Shown in pieces: positions 8,655-17,936 of a DNA stretch of 64,000 nucleotides. Position 1 is the first letter of the stretch. Every line of letters starts with the position of its first letter. This DNA is from Brumicola pallidula DSM 14239 = ACAM 615. GTDB lineage: Bacteria > Pseudomonadota > Gammaproteobacteria > Enterobacterales > Alteromonadaceae. The DNA lies in NCBI RefSeq assembly GCF_000428905.1, contig NZ_KE386814.1, positions 365,758 through 429,757 of the forward strand. Direction: 5' to 3'. Position numbers and translations under genes: made by a program. Under the pieces are notes generated by a model, which had not been told where the DNA came from, did no database searches, and worked only from the letters and a program-made list of their open reading frames with translations.

Positions 8655-9548
8655 CTACTGTGCTTGTAAAAAAGCAGTGACTTGGTCAACGCTTGGTATC
8701 GAAGGTCCAGCTCCGGATTTCATGACGGCTAATGCAGATGCAGCGCATGCATACTTTAAGGCCTCGGCAATGGCCATGTTTGACTGATAAGCTGCCAAGA
8801 AAAAACCAATGAAGGTATCACCGGCTGCAGTCGTATCAATTGCATCGACTTTAAATGCAGCACAAAACTCCTCAACACCGCCCTCGACAAACCAAACTCC
8901 GGCTTTGCCTAGTGTTAGTAGAATTTTGGTCGTCGGGTAACTTGATTTGAGTGAAACTTTGATAGCTTCAACATCACTTTCACCGGTCAGTTGCTCGGCT
9001 TCCACTTCGTTTACAATCAATAATGTTAGCTTATTAAGCGGCAGTTGTTTTACCGATGCAGTCATTGGAGCTGGGTTAAACGCAATGTTTAAATTTCGTT
9101 TGTGTGCTTCTTCAATTATCTTTTCGATGGCATTGGTTTCGTTTTGCAGTAATACCCAATCATTTGGTTTGGCTTCTGCTAGCGCGCTAACAATGTGTTC
9201 ATTACTGATTGTTTGATTAGCGCCACCAAATAAAATAATACTGTTTTCTGCATCAGGAGTGACCTGAATGATCGCATGACCGGAAGCAATATCACTCATT
9301 TTACGAATGAAATCACAATTTACGCCAGCCTCTTTCATTTGTTCAGTAAAGCCACGGTCAGATGCTCCGATGGCACCAACATGGAACACTTGACTACTGG
9401 CTTTGGCTAACGCCACGGACTGATTTGCTCCCTTGCCACCTAAAATGGATTGGTAATTGCTGGAAGAGAGTGTTTCGCCGGGTTGTACGAAATGGGGAAC
9501 AGAATACACGTGGTCAATATTAATTGAGCCAAAGTTAAAAACTGCCAT
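8655..9548 (-). CDS. rbsK: Ribokinase (PfkB family sugar kinase)
   Basis: 297 residues from the ATG at 9548. Motifs in order: NFGSINIDHVYSVPHF at the N-terminus, substrate loop GGKGANQSVALAKAS near residue 42, NPAPM in the middle, LTLGKAGVWF, and the PfkB signature DTTAAGDTFIGFF with the catalytic aspartate near residue 240. I reject a longer reading from 9608 because those 60 bases are the 3' strand of the 6S RNA terminal stem, and because AAGG sits upstream of ATG 9548. Neighbouring nucleoside hydrolase and rpiA support ribose as substrate, but other pentoses are possible. Confidence 0.88.
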   Translation of the reverse strand: MAVFNFGSINIDHVYSVPHFVQPGETLSSSNYQSILGGKGANQSVALAKASSQVFHVGAIGASDRGFTEQMKEAGVNCDFIRKMSDIASGHAIIQVTPDAENSIILFGGANQTISNEHIVSALAEAKPNDWVLLQNETNAIEKIIEEAHKRNLNIAFNPAPMTASVKQLPLNKLTLLIVNEVEAEQLTGESDVEAIKVSLKSSYPTTKILLTLGKAGVWFVEGGVEEFCAAFKVDAIDTTAAGDTFIGFFLAAYQSNMAIAEALKYACAASALAVMKSGAGPSIPSVDQVTAFLQAQ

Positions 9549-9586
9549 GGTTATGCCTTGTACAATCAAGTGTTTAAAATGAAATG

Positions 9587-9773
9587 GTGCTTCCCAAAAT
9601 GTCGCCATGCACTTTTCGTCCGTGTGCCGATAAGGACACGGTGGAGGTATCTACATTACCGCAGGTTTCTCGATACGAGTCGAGCTTACACAATAGTAAT
9701 AATGTCAACTTCCTAAGTTTTTAGCATCGGCAAGGAACATGAAATGCATTCGCAAACATTCCAGGAAGCATTG
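9587..9773 (-). ncRNA. ssrS: 6S RNA
   Basis: About 187 nt on the minus strand. The 5' strand reads AUGCUUCCUGGAAUGUU and the 3' strand GACAUUUUGGGAAGCAC; they pair over about 16 bp (some G-U), forming the long terminal stem of 6S RNA. Just inside, the 5' side (GUUCCUUGCCGAUGC) resembles the conserved UCCCUGAGCCGAUA part of known 6S RNAs and the 3' side has a hairpin CCGUGU/ACACGG followed by GUGCAUGGCGACAUU, like the CUUGAAC hairpin and GCGGCGGCA segment of the Pseudomonas and E. coli RNAs. It lies in the expected place, divergent from ygfB-pepP and upstream of fau, and binds the housekeeping RNA polymerase holoenzyme. Exact ends are estimated. Usual neighbour zapA is not here. Confidence 0.82.
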
Positions 9774-9947
9774 ACCCCTGCGAATTCCGCTAGGGGAACG
9801 CAATACTACAGGAAACTAAGGAATGAATGAAGTGTTTCTCAAAACAGTTTTTTAGTATTTTATTGTGGACGCCAAAAAGACCGACGAAGATTCCACTTTG
9901 ATTACCTATTTGTTACGATACCCAATTATCGACTAAAGGATGAATTC

Positions 9948-10517
9948 ATGTCAATTACTTCTACGGATTATGAAACTTTTTCTGCCATGCTCTCTCAAGA
10001 AAACATCATTGTTGATGCTGCTGAAGTACAAGGTATCTTGTGTGGCATGTTAGCTGGTGGCATGACTGCTGACGACCAGTCTTGGATTGAAGCACTAAGT
10101 GATGTGGTTAATCAAGGCGATGGTTTTAGTGGTAAAGCCAAAACTCAGATAGTGGGGTTATTTAACGAAATTTGTCAGCAGTACGTTGACCCTGATTTTA
10201 CACTTGCACTTTGTCTTCCTGATGATGCCTCACCGATTAACGACAGAGGCAGTGCATTGTTGAATTGGGTACATGGCTTTTTATTGGGTTTTGGTTTACA
10301 TCAAGCCGACTTAACTGGTTGCTCTGAAGATGTGAAAGAAGCATTAGAAGATTTTACCGAAATTGCGCGCATGGACGAAAAAATGAAGGACGATGAAGAA
10401 TCTGAGCAAGCTTTATTTGAGGTCATGGAATACGTTCGTATTACTGCCATGCTTTGCTTCCATGAATTAGGTAAATCACCTCTCGAATCAGAAAATGTGA
10501 CCAATTCGGTGCATTGA
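9948..10517 (+). CDS. ygfB: UPF0149 family protein (YgfB-like)
   Basis: 189 residues, UPF0149/YecA-like N-terminal family: VQGILCGMLAGG near residue 28, WVHGFLLGFGLH near residue 107, helical throughout. In E. coli ygfB lies directly before pepP and ubiH, as here before pepP and ubiI. In Pseudomonas the homologue modulates expression of a peptidoglycan amidase; a general role is unknown. The start ATG 9948 follows AAGGATG. A gap of 150 bases separates it from pepP. Confidence 0.9.
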   Translation: MSITSTDYETFSAMLSQENIIVDAAEVQGILCGMLAGGMTADDQSWIEALSDVVNQGDGFSGKAKTQIVGLFNEICQQYVDPDFTLALCLPDDASPINDRGSALLNWVHGFLLGFGLHQADLTGCSEDVKEALEDFTEIARMDEKMKDDEESEQALFEVMEYVRITAMLCFHELGKSPLESENVTNSVH

Positions 10518-10668
10518 ACGTAAAAGAGTGACTAGCGGGTATTCGGCAAAGCCCTCGTTACCACTTGTTTAGGGGGCACCAACTAACGATACGCAAACTA
10601 ACGATGCGACAAGCAATGATGCATTAATCAAAACTGTAAAATACGAAGTAAAGGGAAGCCGCTTAAGA

Positions 10669-12015
10669 ATGACAATATTACTGGCAGAATTTCAGCAGCG
10701 CCGAGATTGCTTACTAGCGCAATGCGAGCCCAACAGTATTTGCATAGTTGCCGCCAGTTCACTCGTGACAAGAAGCAATGATACTGAATACCCGTTTCGC
10801 CAAAATAGCGATTTTTGGTATTTAACGGGCTTCAATGAACCCAACTCGTTTCTAATTTTGTCGAATGGCTCAGTTGCACGAAACATCTCTAATGCATTGA
10901 CTACCCAGAGTAAAAAATCGTCAATGATATTTGTTGAACCCAGTGATGCACATGCTGAAATTTGGCATGGTAGGCGTTTAGGAGTGGAAAACGCGGCGGC
11001 AAAGCTAGGTACTGATTTAGCCTTTGATGTTGATGATATTCATGAAGAGTTAGTCGATATTATTGATGGTCATGAGCATATTTATTTTTCATTGGATGCT
11101 GAACCGAGTATTCAATCGACTATAAACGAAGCGCTTGGGGAGTGCAGGAATTCACCTAAACAAAGCAAATTTGCGCCTTCCAGTGTGCACGATATTCAAG
11201 CGATTTTACATGCCATGCGTTTACTAAAGTCGGACGCTGAATTAAGTATCATGCAGCGTGCGGCTGACATCTCAGCAATGGCTCACGTAAGAGCAATGCT
11301 GTTTAGCCAAGCAGAAAAGTTTGAATATCAGCTAGAGGCAGAAATTCATCATGAGTTTGCAATGCAAGGTGCTCGCTATCCCGCCTATGGTACAATTGTG
11401 GGTAGTGGTGAGAACGCCTGTATTTTACATTACACCGAAAACGCAGGGAAACTTGCATCAGGCGATTTAGTATTAATTGATGCTGGTTGTGAACTTGAAG
11501 GCTATGCCGCTGACATTACCCGCACATTTCCTGTGAATGGTAAATTCAGCCCCGCGCAAAAGCAGCTATATCAACTGGTATTAGATTCACAAGAAGCGGC
11601 TTTGGGCATGCTTAAACCTGGCAATACTATTTCACAAGCTATGCAAGCTTGCGTTCAAGTGATCGTGCAAGGGCTCGTTGACCTGAATATTCTGCGCGGC
11701 TCGGTTGCAGCCAATATAGAAAAAGAAACTTGGCGTACCTACTTTATGCACGGCCTCGGTCATTGGCTTGGACTGGATGTGCATGATGTTGGTATTTATA
11801 AAATTAATAATATCGACCGTCCTTTGCAAGTAGGTATGGTGATGACCGTTGAACCGGGACTGTATATTCCAGCATCGGCAAGAGTTGATGATAAGTTCAA
11901 AGGCATCGGTATACGCATTGAAGATGATATTGTGATCACCCCAAGTGGCAATCATATTATGACAAGCAAAGCGCCAAAAGCAGTCAGCGATATCGAAGCG
12001 TTGATGGCAAGCTGA
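10669..12015 (+). CDS. pepP: Xaa-Pro aminopeptidase (aminopeptidase P)
   Basis: 448 residues, M24B metallopeptidase. It removes N-terminal residues that precede proline. N-terminal domain (SNDTEYPFRQNSDFWYLTGF), then the pita-bread catalytic domain with the dinuclear manganese ligands: aspartates in DAGCELEGYAADITRTF, histidine in HGLGHWLGLDVHDVG, glutamates in TVEPGLYI and GIRIEDD. Conserved order ygfB-pepP-ubi gene; 113 bases to the next gene. Confidence 0.96.
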   Translation: MTILLAEFQQRRDCLLAQCEPNSICIVAASSLVTRSNDTEYPFRQNSDFWYLTGFNEPNSFLILSNGSVARNISNALTTQSKKSSMIFVEPSDAHAEIWHGRRLGVENAAAKLGTDLAFDVDDIHEELVDIIDGHEHIYFSLDAEPSIQSTINEALGECRNSPKQSKFAPSSVHDIQAILHAMRLLKSDAELSIMQRAADISAMAHVRAMLFSQAEKFEYQLEAEIHHEFAMQGARYPAYGTIVGSGENACILHYTENAGKLASGDLVLIDAGCELEGYAADITRTFPVNGKFSPAQKQLYQLVLDSQEAALGMLKPGNTISQAMQACVQVIVQGLVDLNILRGSVAANIEKETWRTYFMHGLGHWLGLDVHDVGIYKINNIDRPLQVGMVMTVEPGLYIPASARVDDKFKGIGIRIEDDIVITPSGNHIMTSKAPKAVSDIEALMAS

Positions 12016-12128
12016 ACGGCAACAGCCATGATGGTGTCGCAATGGCCTGTAAATTGAGCTTGATTTTTTTATATAATAACCCCGAATTAAAAAATACATT
12101 GGCAAGTTTTGCCATGGGAGAGTGCTAG

Positions 12129-13349
12129 GTGAGTTTGGTTAATGTTGACATAGCTATTGTCGGAGCGGGTATTGCTGGGCAAACACTTGCCTTGGCGCTA
12201 GCTCAACAAAATTTTAGTGTGGCGATCATCGATGCTAACGATATATCGCAAAATATCACTGATGAGTTTTCGCCAAGGGTTAGCGCGATCAGCAAAGTCA
12301 GTGAACAAATACTAAAAAATGTTGGTGCTTGGCAAAACATACAGCGCATGCAAGCTTATACCCATATGCACGTTTGGGAAGATCAGGCTTTTGGTCATAT
12401 TGCCTTTTCTGCTGACGAAAATAAAGTCGACAACTTGGGTCATATCATTGAGAATAATTGCATTATTCAAGGCTTATTCGAGACCGTTTCAAGCATAGAA
12501 AACATTCAATTATTCAGTGCACAAAAAATATCTGCGATTAATCGCAGCCAAGACCAGCAATTAATTAATCTTGAAAATGGGAGCATAATTGCCGCTAAGT
12601 TAATTGTGGGTGCGGATGGCGGTAATTCATTTGTGCGCAAAACAGCCGGTTTTGCAGTTACGTTTTGGGATTATGATCACGTTGCAATCGTGGTTAATAT
12701 TGAAACTGAATTACCCCATGAACGCATCGCAAGACAAGCATTTACGCCAACCGGCCCCTTGGCTTTTTTACCGCTGTCAAAGCCAAATGCGTGCTCGATT
12801 GTATGGTCGCAAGACACTCAAGAAGCCGAGCGTTTGTTGGCATTATCGGATGCAGAATTTTGTAAATCGCTGCAGGTGGCGCTCGACAATCAACTCGGCA
12901 AATGTGAACTGTTGAGTAAACGTTCTAACTACCCTTTAAAAATGCAGTACTCTCAGCAATGGGTCGACGATGGTATCGTGTTAGTTGGTGACGCAGCGCA
13001 TACAATTCATCCCCTGGCGGGGCAGGGAGCTAATTTAGGCTTGTTGGATGTGGCTGCCTTAGCGCAAGAACTGAGTGCGTTAAAACTAGCAGGTAAACCA
13101 TTTCATACTAAAAAAGCCTTGCGTTCATATGAGCGTTGGAGAAAAGCCGAAGCGGCGAAAGTAGTGGCAACGATGGAAGGCTTCAAACGACTCTTTAGCG
13201 GCAGAGACCCCGCAGCAAGACTGGCCAGAAATGTGGGCCTAAAAGCAGCCAATGCAATACCCCCAATCAAAAAGTTTTTTATTCAACAAGCAATGGGTAA
13301 TGCAGGAAAAATGCCTGATTTAGCTAAACTAAACAACACATCACACTAG
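12129..13349 (+). CDS. ubiI: FAD-dependent ubiquinone hydroxylase (UbiI/VisC type)
   Basis: 406 residues, UbiH/UbiF/UbiI family of aromatic monooxygenases in ubiquinone synthesis. N-terminal FAD-binding GAGIAGQTLALAL, second motif GADGGNSFVRKTAGF near residue 160, and the third LVGDAAHTIHPLAGQGANLG near residue 290. The segments SPRVSAISKVSEQILKNVGAW and VWEDQAFGHIAF...LGHIIEN resemble UbiI (C5 hydroxylase) rather than UbiH. E. coli carries both ubiH and ubiI here; only one copy is present in this window, so it may cover more than one position. Starts with GTG at 12129. Confidence 0.88.
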   Translation: MSLVNVDIAIVGAGIAGQTLALALAQQNFSVAIIDANDISQNITDEFSPRVSAISKVSEQILKNVGAWQNIQRMQAYTHMHVWEDQAFGHIAFSADENKVDNLGHIIENNCIIQGLFETVSSIENIQLFSAQKISAINRSQDQQLINLENGSIIAAKLIVGADGGNSFVRKTAGFAVTFWDYDHVAIVVNIETELPHERIARQAFTPTGPLAFLPLSKPNACSIVWSQDTQEAERLLALSDAEFCKSLQVALDNQLGKCELLSKRSNYPLKMQYSQQWVDDGIVLVGDAAHTIHPLAGQGANLGLLDVAALAQELSALKLAGKPFHTKKALRSYERWRKAEAAKVVATMEGFKRLFSGRDPAARLARNVGLKAANAIPPIKKFFIQQAMGNAGKMPDLAKLNNTSH

Positions 13350-13429
13350 TGAATTGAAGTCGGTAATGCTCAATATGCCGCGTCTTGACAAAGCCGTGGC
13401 AGCAAGCAAAAGTGCAAATTGGTCGTTAT

Positions 13430-15067
13430 TTATTTTTCTGTGTGCTCTTCTTTAATATGTTCTTCTTTCATGGCTTCTTTTTTAGCTTTTTCAACCATTT
13501 TTCTTACGTCACTTAATAGTACTTTTGCGTCATACACAATGCCGTCTTTTATGGTGTAATCAACACCACCTTTGCGTGTCGGTTGGTTGTTTTCATCAAG
13601 CTGATAGTGGCCTGTGCCATACAATACTTTAAAATTGCGTAATGGATTTTCTTTAATAATCACCATGTCGGCTAATTTGCCAATACTAAGTGAGCCAATC
13701 TCATCGTCCATGCCTAGAGCTTGTGCGCCGTTTAAGGTCGCCGCTTGAATCACTTCATAAGGATTGAAGCCTGCTTCGCGCAATAATTCTAATTCGCTGA
13801 TATAGCCGAAGCCATAAATTTTATAAATATAACCGGAGTCAGATCCCGTGGTTACTCTTCCGCCATGGTTTTTATAGTCGTTTAAAAACTGCATCCATAA
13901 TCTGAAATTTTCCTTCCATGAAATTTCTTCATCAGTAGTCCAATCGAACCAATATGAACCATGTGCATAACGACTGGGTTTGAAAAACTCCCATAATGTT
14001 GGCAATGTATATTCGTCATGCCAGTCGGCGTTGCGTTCGCGCATTAAATCGCGGCTGGCCTGATAAATTGTCATGGTAGGATTAATGGTAAAATCAAGTT
14101 CAATGAGCTCATCGCGAACGTCGTTCCATTTTTCAGAACCAAATGGAGCAGCTTGTTTCCACAACTTACCGGCTTCTGAAAATCGGTCTTGTTCATTATT
14201 ATAATTATAAGTTGCCGGATAGTTTTGGATAACCTGATCTTCAAAAAGTGCTTCAGGCAAGCCATACCAATGTTCCATGGTAGTTAAGCCAAGCCTTGCT
14301 GAATCTAATGCATTCATGCTCATGACATTAAGTTGAGCGTGGTGCATCATGGTACCAAGGTTCTGCATTCTGGCTTCATCTAGCGCCGCTTCCATGACCT
14401 TTGGCGTTGCGCCAAAAAACTTAACTCCTTTGGCGCCTTGCTTGGCTGCGTTCTTAACCCAGTCACGCGCTTGTTTCGCTGTAGAAATCGGTTTTTCACT
14501 GCCCATTCCGAAACCTAAATAAGGAATAATTCGAGGTGCAACGATGGTGTTTTTTGCACTGCGCTCAACATGGTCAAGGACCCAATCTAGGCCATTGAAA
14601 CTGCCGGGTTCACGCACCGTTGTAATGCCATGTCCTAACCAAAGTTTAAAAACATATTCGGCAGGTATATCTTCGGCTGAACCACCAATATGACCGTGCA
14701 TATCAATAAAACCAGGGAATACAAAATAACCGGGCAACACCATTTCTTTGTCGCCATCGCGCAGTTGCGGTCGATTATTTGACTTAATAGGAACATCTGG
14801 GTGACCGACGTCAACAATATTGGTGATGCGATTTTTTTCAATCACAACATCAACTGGACCACGAGCAGGCGCTCCTTCTCCATTGATGATAGTTACTGCA
14901 CGTAAAATTAATCGATTATACGGCCCATCGCCTTCGCTACCTTGCTTGTCCGGCGCCGACGCACCAGGCGCTGAAACTACCATTCCTGAGACCAAACTCA
15001 AGGTAATAGCGAGTGCGCTAGTGGCTATACATTTTTGGGTAAATAACGAGATGATTTTAGTTAACAT
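13430..15067 (-). CDS. Exported amidohydrolase family protein
   Basis: 545 residues from ATG 15067, which has a strong GGAAGGGAA ribosome binding site; a longer reading from 15154 is rejected. A signal peptide (ITLSLVSGMVVSAPGASA) directs export. Metal-dependent hydrolase motifs: FPGFIDMHGHIGG near residue 110 (HxH), GVKFFGATP, MMHHAQLN and TMEHWYGL with further histidines, TTGSDSGY with the catalytic aspartate, and the end domain AQALGMDDEIGSLSIGKLADMVI. The C-terminus is a charged tail (KKEAMKEEHIKEEHTEK) with a repeated EEHxxE pattern. Substrate unknown: imidazolonepropionase- or dipeptidase-like amidohydrolases share this layout. Confidence 0.85.
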   Translation of the reverse strand: MLTKIISLFTQKCIATSALAITLSLVSGMVVSAPGASAPDKQGSEGDGPYNRLILRAVTIINGEGAPARGPVDVVIEKNRITNIVDVGHPDVPIKSNNRPQLRDGDKEMVLPGYFVFPGFIDMHGHIGGSAEDIPAEYVFKLWLGHGITTVREPGSFNGLDWVLDHVERSAKNTIVAPRIIPYLGFGMGSEKPISTAKQARDWVKNAAKQGAKGVKFFGATPKVMEAALDEARMQNLGTMMHHAQLNVMSMNALDSARLGLTTMEHWYGLPEALFEDQVIQNYPATYNYNNEQDRFSEAGKLWKQAAPFGSEKWNDVRDELIELDFTINPTMTIYQASRDLMRERNADWHDEYTLPTLWEFFKPSRYAHGSYWFDWTTDEEISWKENFRLWMQFLNDYKNHGGRVTTGSDSGYIYKIYGFGYISELELLREAGFNPYEVIQAATLNGAQALGMDDEIGSLSIGKLADMVIIKENPLRNFKVLYGTGHYQLDENNQPTRKGGVDYTIKDGIVYDAKVLLSDVRKMVEKAKKEAMKEEHIKEEHTEK

Positions 15068-15344
15068 GATTCCCTTCCGTTTTATTTTTTTACAGTATAC
15101 GATGACACTACCGAATGGACATAACAAGCCGCAGTTTTTCTTGTTTTGTATCATTAGCCATCAAGCGTTGTTAGTTTTACCTCAAATGGTGTCTGAATTT
15201 TAATTGATGCAATGTAAAGTCAAAGAGGCCACTATTCTCTAAATCATAAGGTGTTATATTCAAATCTTACTTCATATTTGTAGTTTAAATAAAAGCATTA
15301 TTCTGTATTTTAACTCCACATTACCATTGATCAGGAACGACAAG

Positions 15345-16469
15345 ATGTTCATCAAAAATAGATTTCTTTTTATTACTCTCAGCGTGCTTTGTATATTTGC
15401 ATTCACTGGCTGTGCGCATAAACCATCCAATGTTGCTATACCAGACGATGGTGTTTTCACGCTTGCTTTTGCTTCATGTGCTCGCGAAAATCAACCCCAG
15501 CCTATTTGGACTGAAATAGCTAAAGTAGACCCAGACGTGTTTTTGTACATTGGCGATAACGTTTATGCTGACGTGTACGAAGTCAATGGCAAACGCAGCA
15601 TGCAGCCTGTTACCACGAGAGCAAGGTTTGATGAAGCCTATGCACAAGCGAATGCGATCCCTGAGTTTGCCGCATTCAGAAAGCAGGTGCCTGTGATGTT
15701 AGGTACTTGGGATGATCACGATTATGGCGTAAACGATGGTGGTAAAGAATTTGCGATGAAAAAGGAAAGCCAACAGGCCTTTCTCGACTTTTTTGAATTT
15801 TCAAAAGACGACCCTATTCGACAGCAAGAGGGTATTTATCACTCAAGAATGTTCAACGATGATGGCCGTCAAGTTCAGGTTATTGTCTTAGACACGCGCT
15901 ATCATCGTGACGCCATCATTAAAGATCCCAATGGCAGGCCTGAAAACAAGGGTCCTTATTTACCTACCGCCGACAAATCGGCAACCATACTCGGTGATAA
16001 GCAATGGTTGTGGCTATCCCAACAGTTAGAAAAACCTGCGGATTTTCGCCTTATTGTTACCAGTATTCAAATTGTTGCCTATGAGCATTCTTGGGAAGGC
16101 TGGGGACTGTTTCCGCATGAACGTGATCGTATGTATCAACTAATAGCTGAGAAGCAAGCTAACGGCGTTGTATTCATTAGCGGTGACCGTCACTTGATGG
16201 AAATTTCAAAAGATGAAGGTCAATTGGGTCATAAAGTACCTTACCCAATGTGGGATTTTACCTCGAGTGACATCACCAGAACGTTGTCTGAAGTGAATGA
16301 AGACAATACATTTAGACAGGGTGCTGTCGTAAGAGACACTAACTTTGGTGAGGTCGTGATCAATTGGGCTGATAATACATTAAACTCCAACATCGTATTA
16401 ACTGCCAGAGACCGCAATGGCGCAGTGCTAAATCAACAAACGGTGTCATTACGTGAATTGCAAATGTAG
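15345..16469 (+). CDS. PhoD-like alkaline phosphatase/phosphodiesterase lipoprotein
   Basis: About 374 residues. ATG 15345 is preceded by AGGAA; the N-terminus is a lipoprotein signal peptide with lipobox FTGC. The PhoD-type metallophosphatase core follows: FASCARENQPQPIW, IGDNVYADVY, GTWDDHDYGVNDGG, VLDTRYHRD and SGDRHLMEIS, which provide the metal-binding aspartates, asparagine and histidines. Expected substrates are phosphodiesters (teichoic acid, phospholipid or nucleotide type) in the periplasm or at the outer membrane. It stands alone, divergent from the amidohydrolase gene. Confidence 0.88.
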   Translation: MFIKNRFLFITLSVLCIFAFTGCAHKPSNVAIPDDGVFTLAFASCARENQPQPIWTEIAKVDPDVFLYIGDNVYADVYEVNGKRSMQPVTTRARFDEAYAQANAIPEFAAFRKQVPVMLGTWDDHDYGVNDGGKEFAMKKESQQAFLDFFEFSKDDPIRQQEGIYHSRMFNDDGRQVQVIVLDTRYHRDAIIKDPNGRPENKGPYLPTADKSATILGDKQWLWLSQQLEKPADFRLIVTSIQIVAYEHSWEGWGLFPHERDRMYQLIAEKQANGVVFISGDRHLMEISKDEGQLGHKVPYPMWDFTSSDITRTLSEVNEDNTFRQGAVVRDTNFGEVVINWADNTLNSNIVLTARDRNGAVLNQQTVSLRELQM

Positions 16470-16541
16470 ACTGCGCCGACTTTACAAGCGTACGTTAACA
16501 AATGCGTTTAACAGGCGTGATTAAAAATTAGAGATGACGAG

Positions 16542-17057
16542 ATGACTAGCACACTGGCCCAAGTTAACGTTAATGTGCCTTTTAATGGCCGGCACATTTT
16601 ATTAAAAGCGAGTATCAACACGGTTGCTACCTTGTGTTTAATTGTCCTGCTATTTTTAATCAACGAACCAGCAGTTAAGCCTTATGAATTTATTTTCCTG
16701 CTTATCGCAGCATCTGTTTTGTCGGTGTTCTCTGTCTATTTATGGACCTGCCATGTGCGCGCTAAACGCAGTATATTAAGTATCAATTCTGATTTTATTG
16801 CATGGGTAAATAAGCATAAAAATGTGCGAGTAAAATGGTCATTTATTCGTGAAGTGAATATTGTCGACTTGTCTAAAAAAGTAGGACGCTCAAAATACGT
16901 GGTTTATGATTTTGTGCTAGACGCGCAGGAGTCCAAGTTGCCAAGCCCAATGAGCTTGTACCCCAGTGACTATCAAATTTCCCACCCTGAATTACTCGAA
17001 CTTATTGAGCAAGCCGCTAAAAAATACAATTTTCAGGTAATTCTTGATCGAATGTAG
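16542..17057 (+). CDS. Small membrane protein, YcxB-like architecture
   Basis: 171 residues: an N-terminal cytosolic strand, two close transmembrane helices (residues about 28-48 and 55-73), then a soluble C-terminal domain with the pattern ...ILSINSDFIAWVNKHKNVRVKWSFIREVNIVD, which looks like the PH-like domain of YcxB-type proteins. No function is known. Its last 25 bases overlap the end of the convergent LysR gene. Confidence 0.65.
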   Translation: MTSTLAQVNVNVPFNGRHILLKASINTVATLCLIVLLFLINEPAVKPYEFIFLLIAASVLSVFSVYLWTCHVRAKRSILSINSDFIAWVNKHKNVRVKWSFIREVNIVDLSKKVGRSKYVVYDFVLDAQESKLPSPMSLYPSDYQISHPELLELIEQAAKKYNFQVILDRM

Positions 17058-17878
17058 TCCGATAATGTTTTGCTGACTTGCGGGTGTTGGGTGTCTTGGT
17101 TGAATAAGCAAATCTTTATTTTCCCCAAGGCAGGCAGGCGTTTATTCTTAAGAATGTCTAGCTCTGGTGGCACGCTACTTTTAGCCAGCACGGTGACTCC
17201 TAATCCTTGTTTAATGGCTGCAATTAAACCGTACAAATCGGCATTAGTGTAGCTAATCTTCCAAGCATTCGTTTGCTGCTTTAGTTGTTGAATAACTCGA
17301 GAGCGATACACACAGCCATCGGGCGCTAATACTAAAGACAAATTGCTTGAATTCAGCGGTTGTTTGGCATCACCGACCCAAACTAAGTCATCTTCTATAA
17401 GCAGTTCGCCTTCAATAGGGTCCTCAGGATTAACTAGCGCTAGAATGAGGTCAAAGTCTTTTCTATTATTAGCATTCAGTAGTTGTCGGCTAAGTGCGGA
17501 GGTAACATCAAGGGAAACATCAGGGTAGCGTACACTAAACTCACCGACAATACTGGGCAATAGCCGTGTTGCGAATTCGCCGGGAATACCGAGTCTTAAT
17601 CGCCCTCTAAGTTGTCCGTCTTCTAAGCGCCGAAAAATATCATCATTGATAGCGAGCATTTGTTTGGCTTGCTCATATAGCCATTGACCATCTGCATTGG
17701 CTTGATGGCGCTGACCAACCTTGTCGAAGAGTTTTTTGCCAAGCTGGTTTTCGAGCTTCTTTATTTGCAAACTGATGGCAGGTTGCGAGCGGCCAAGCAG
17801 TTCACCAGCTTTGCTGTAACCACCCAGTTCTATAATGCCGACAAAGGTGCGTAAGTTGTCTAATGATAGCTGTTTCAT
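17033..17878 (-). CDS. LysR family transcriptional regulator
   Basis: 281 residues from ATG 17878 (GAGAGG upstream). Winged helix-turn-helix LDNLRTFVGIIELGGYSKAGELLGRSQPAISLQIKKLENQLG, then a type 2 periplasmic-binding-like effector domain. The reading frame continues upstream only through the 15-bp repeats and the palindromic array, which are not gene sequence. No divergent target gene is adjacent, so the regulon is unknown; the C-terminus overlaps the convergent membrane protein gene. Confidence 0.9.
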   Translation of the reverse strand: MKQLSLDNLRTFVGIIELGGYSKAGELLGRSQPAISLQIKKLENQLGKKLFDKVGQRHQANADGQWLYEQAKQMLAINDDIFRRLEDGQLRGRLRLGIPGEFATRLLPSIVGEFSVRYPDVSLDVTSALSRQLLNANNRKDFDLILALVNPEDPIEGELLIEDDLVWVGDAKQPLNSSNLSLVLAPDGCVYRSRVIQQLKQQTNAWKISYTNADLYGLIAAIKQGLGVTVLAKSSVPPELDILKNKRLPALGKIKICLFNQDTQHPQVSKTLSDYIRSRIT

Positions 17879-17885
17879 GTGCCTC

Positions 17886-17936
17886 TCTTTATTCAATGCC
17901 TCTTTATTCAATGTCTCTTTATTCAATGTCTCTTTA
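17886..17936. repeat. 15-bp tandem repeat
   Basis: TCTTTATTCAATGYC is repeated three times with a partial fourth unit, directly upstream of the LysR start codon and ending where the 165-bp repeat array begins. Confidence 0.85.

Noticed and set aside
9549-9608. N-terminal extension of the ribokinase reading frame to 9608.
   Set aside because: Those bases are the 3' part of the 6S RNA, and the family normally begins at the ATG at 9548, which has a ribosome binding site.
9709-9824. An 11-bp imperfect stem (CTTCCTAAGTTT with AAACTAAGGAAT) enclosing two hairpins, looking like a separate structured RNA.
   Set aside because: Half of it lies inside the 6S RNA, whose own terminal stem is longer and whose inner blocks match known 6S sequences; the competing fold is probably chance.
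12129-13349. Assignment as ubiH by position after pepP.
   Set aside because: The SPRVSAIS and FGHIAF...LGHIIEN segments fit UbiI/VisC better than UbiH.
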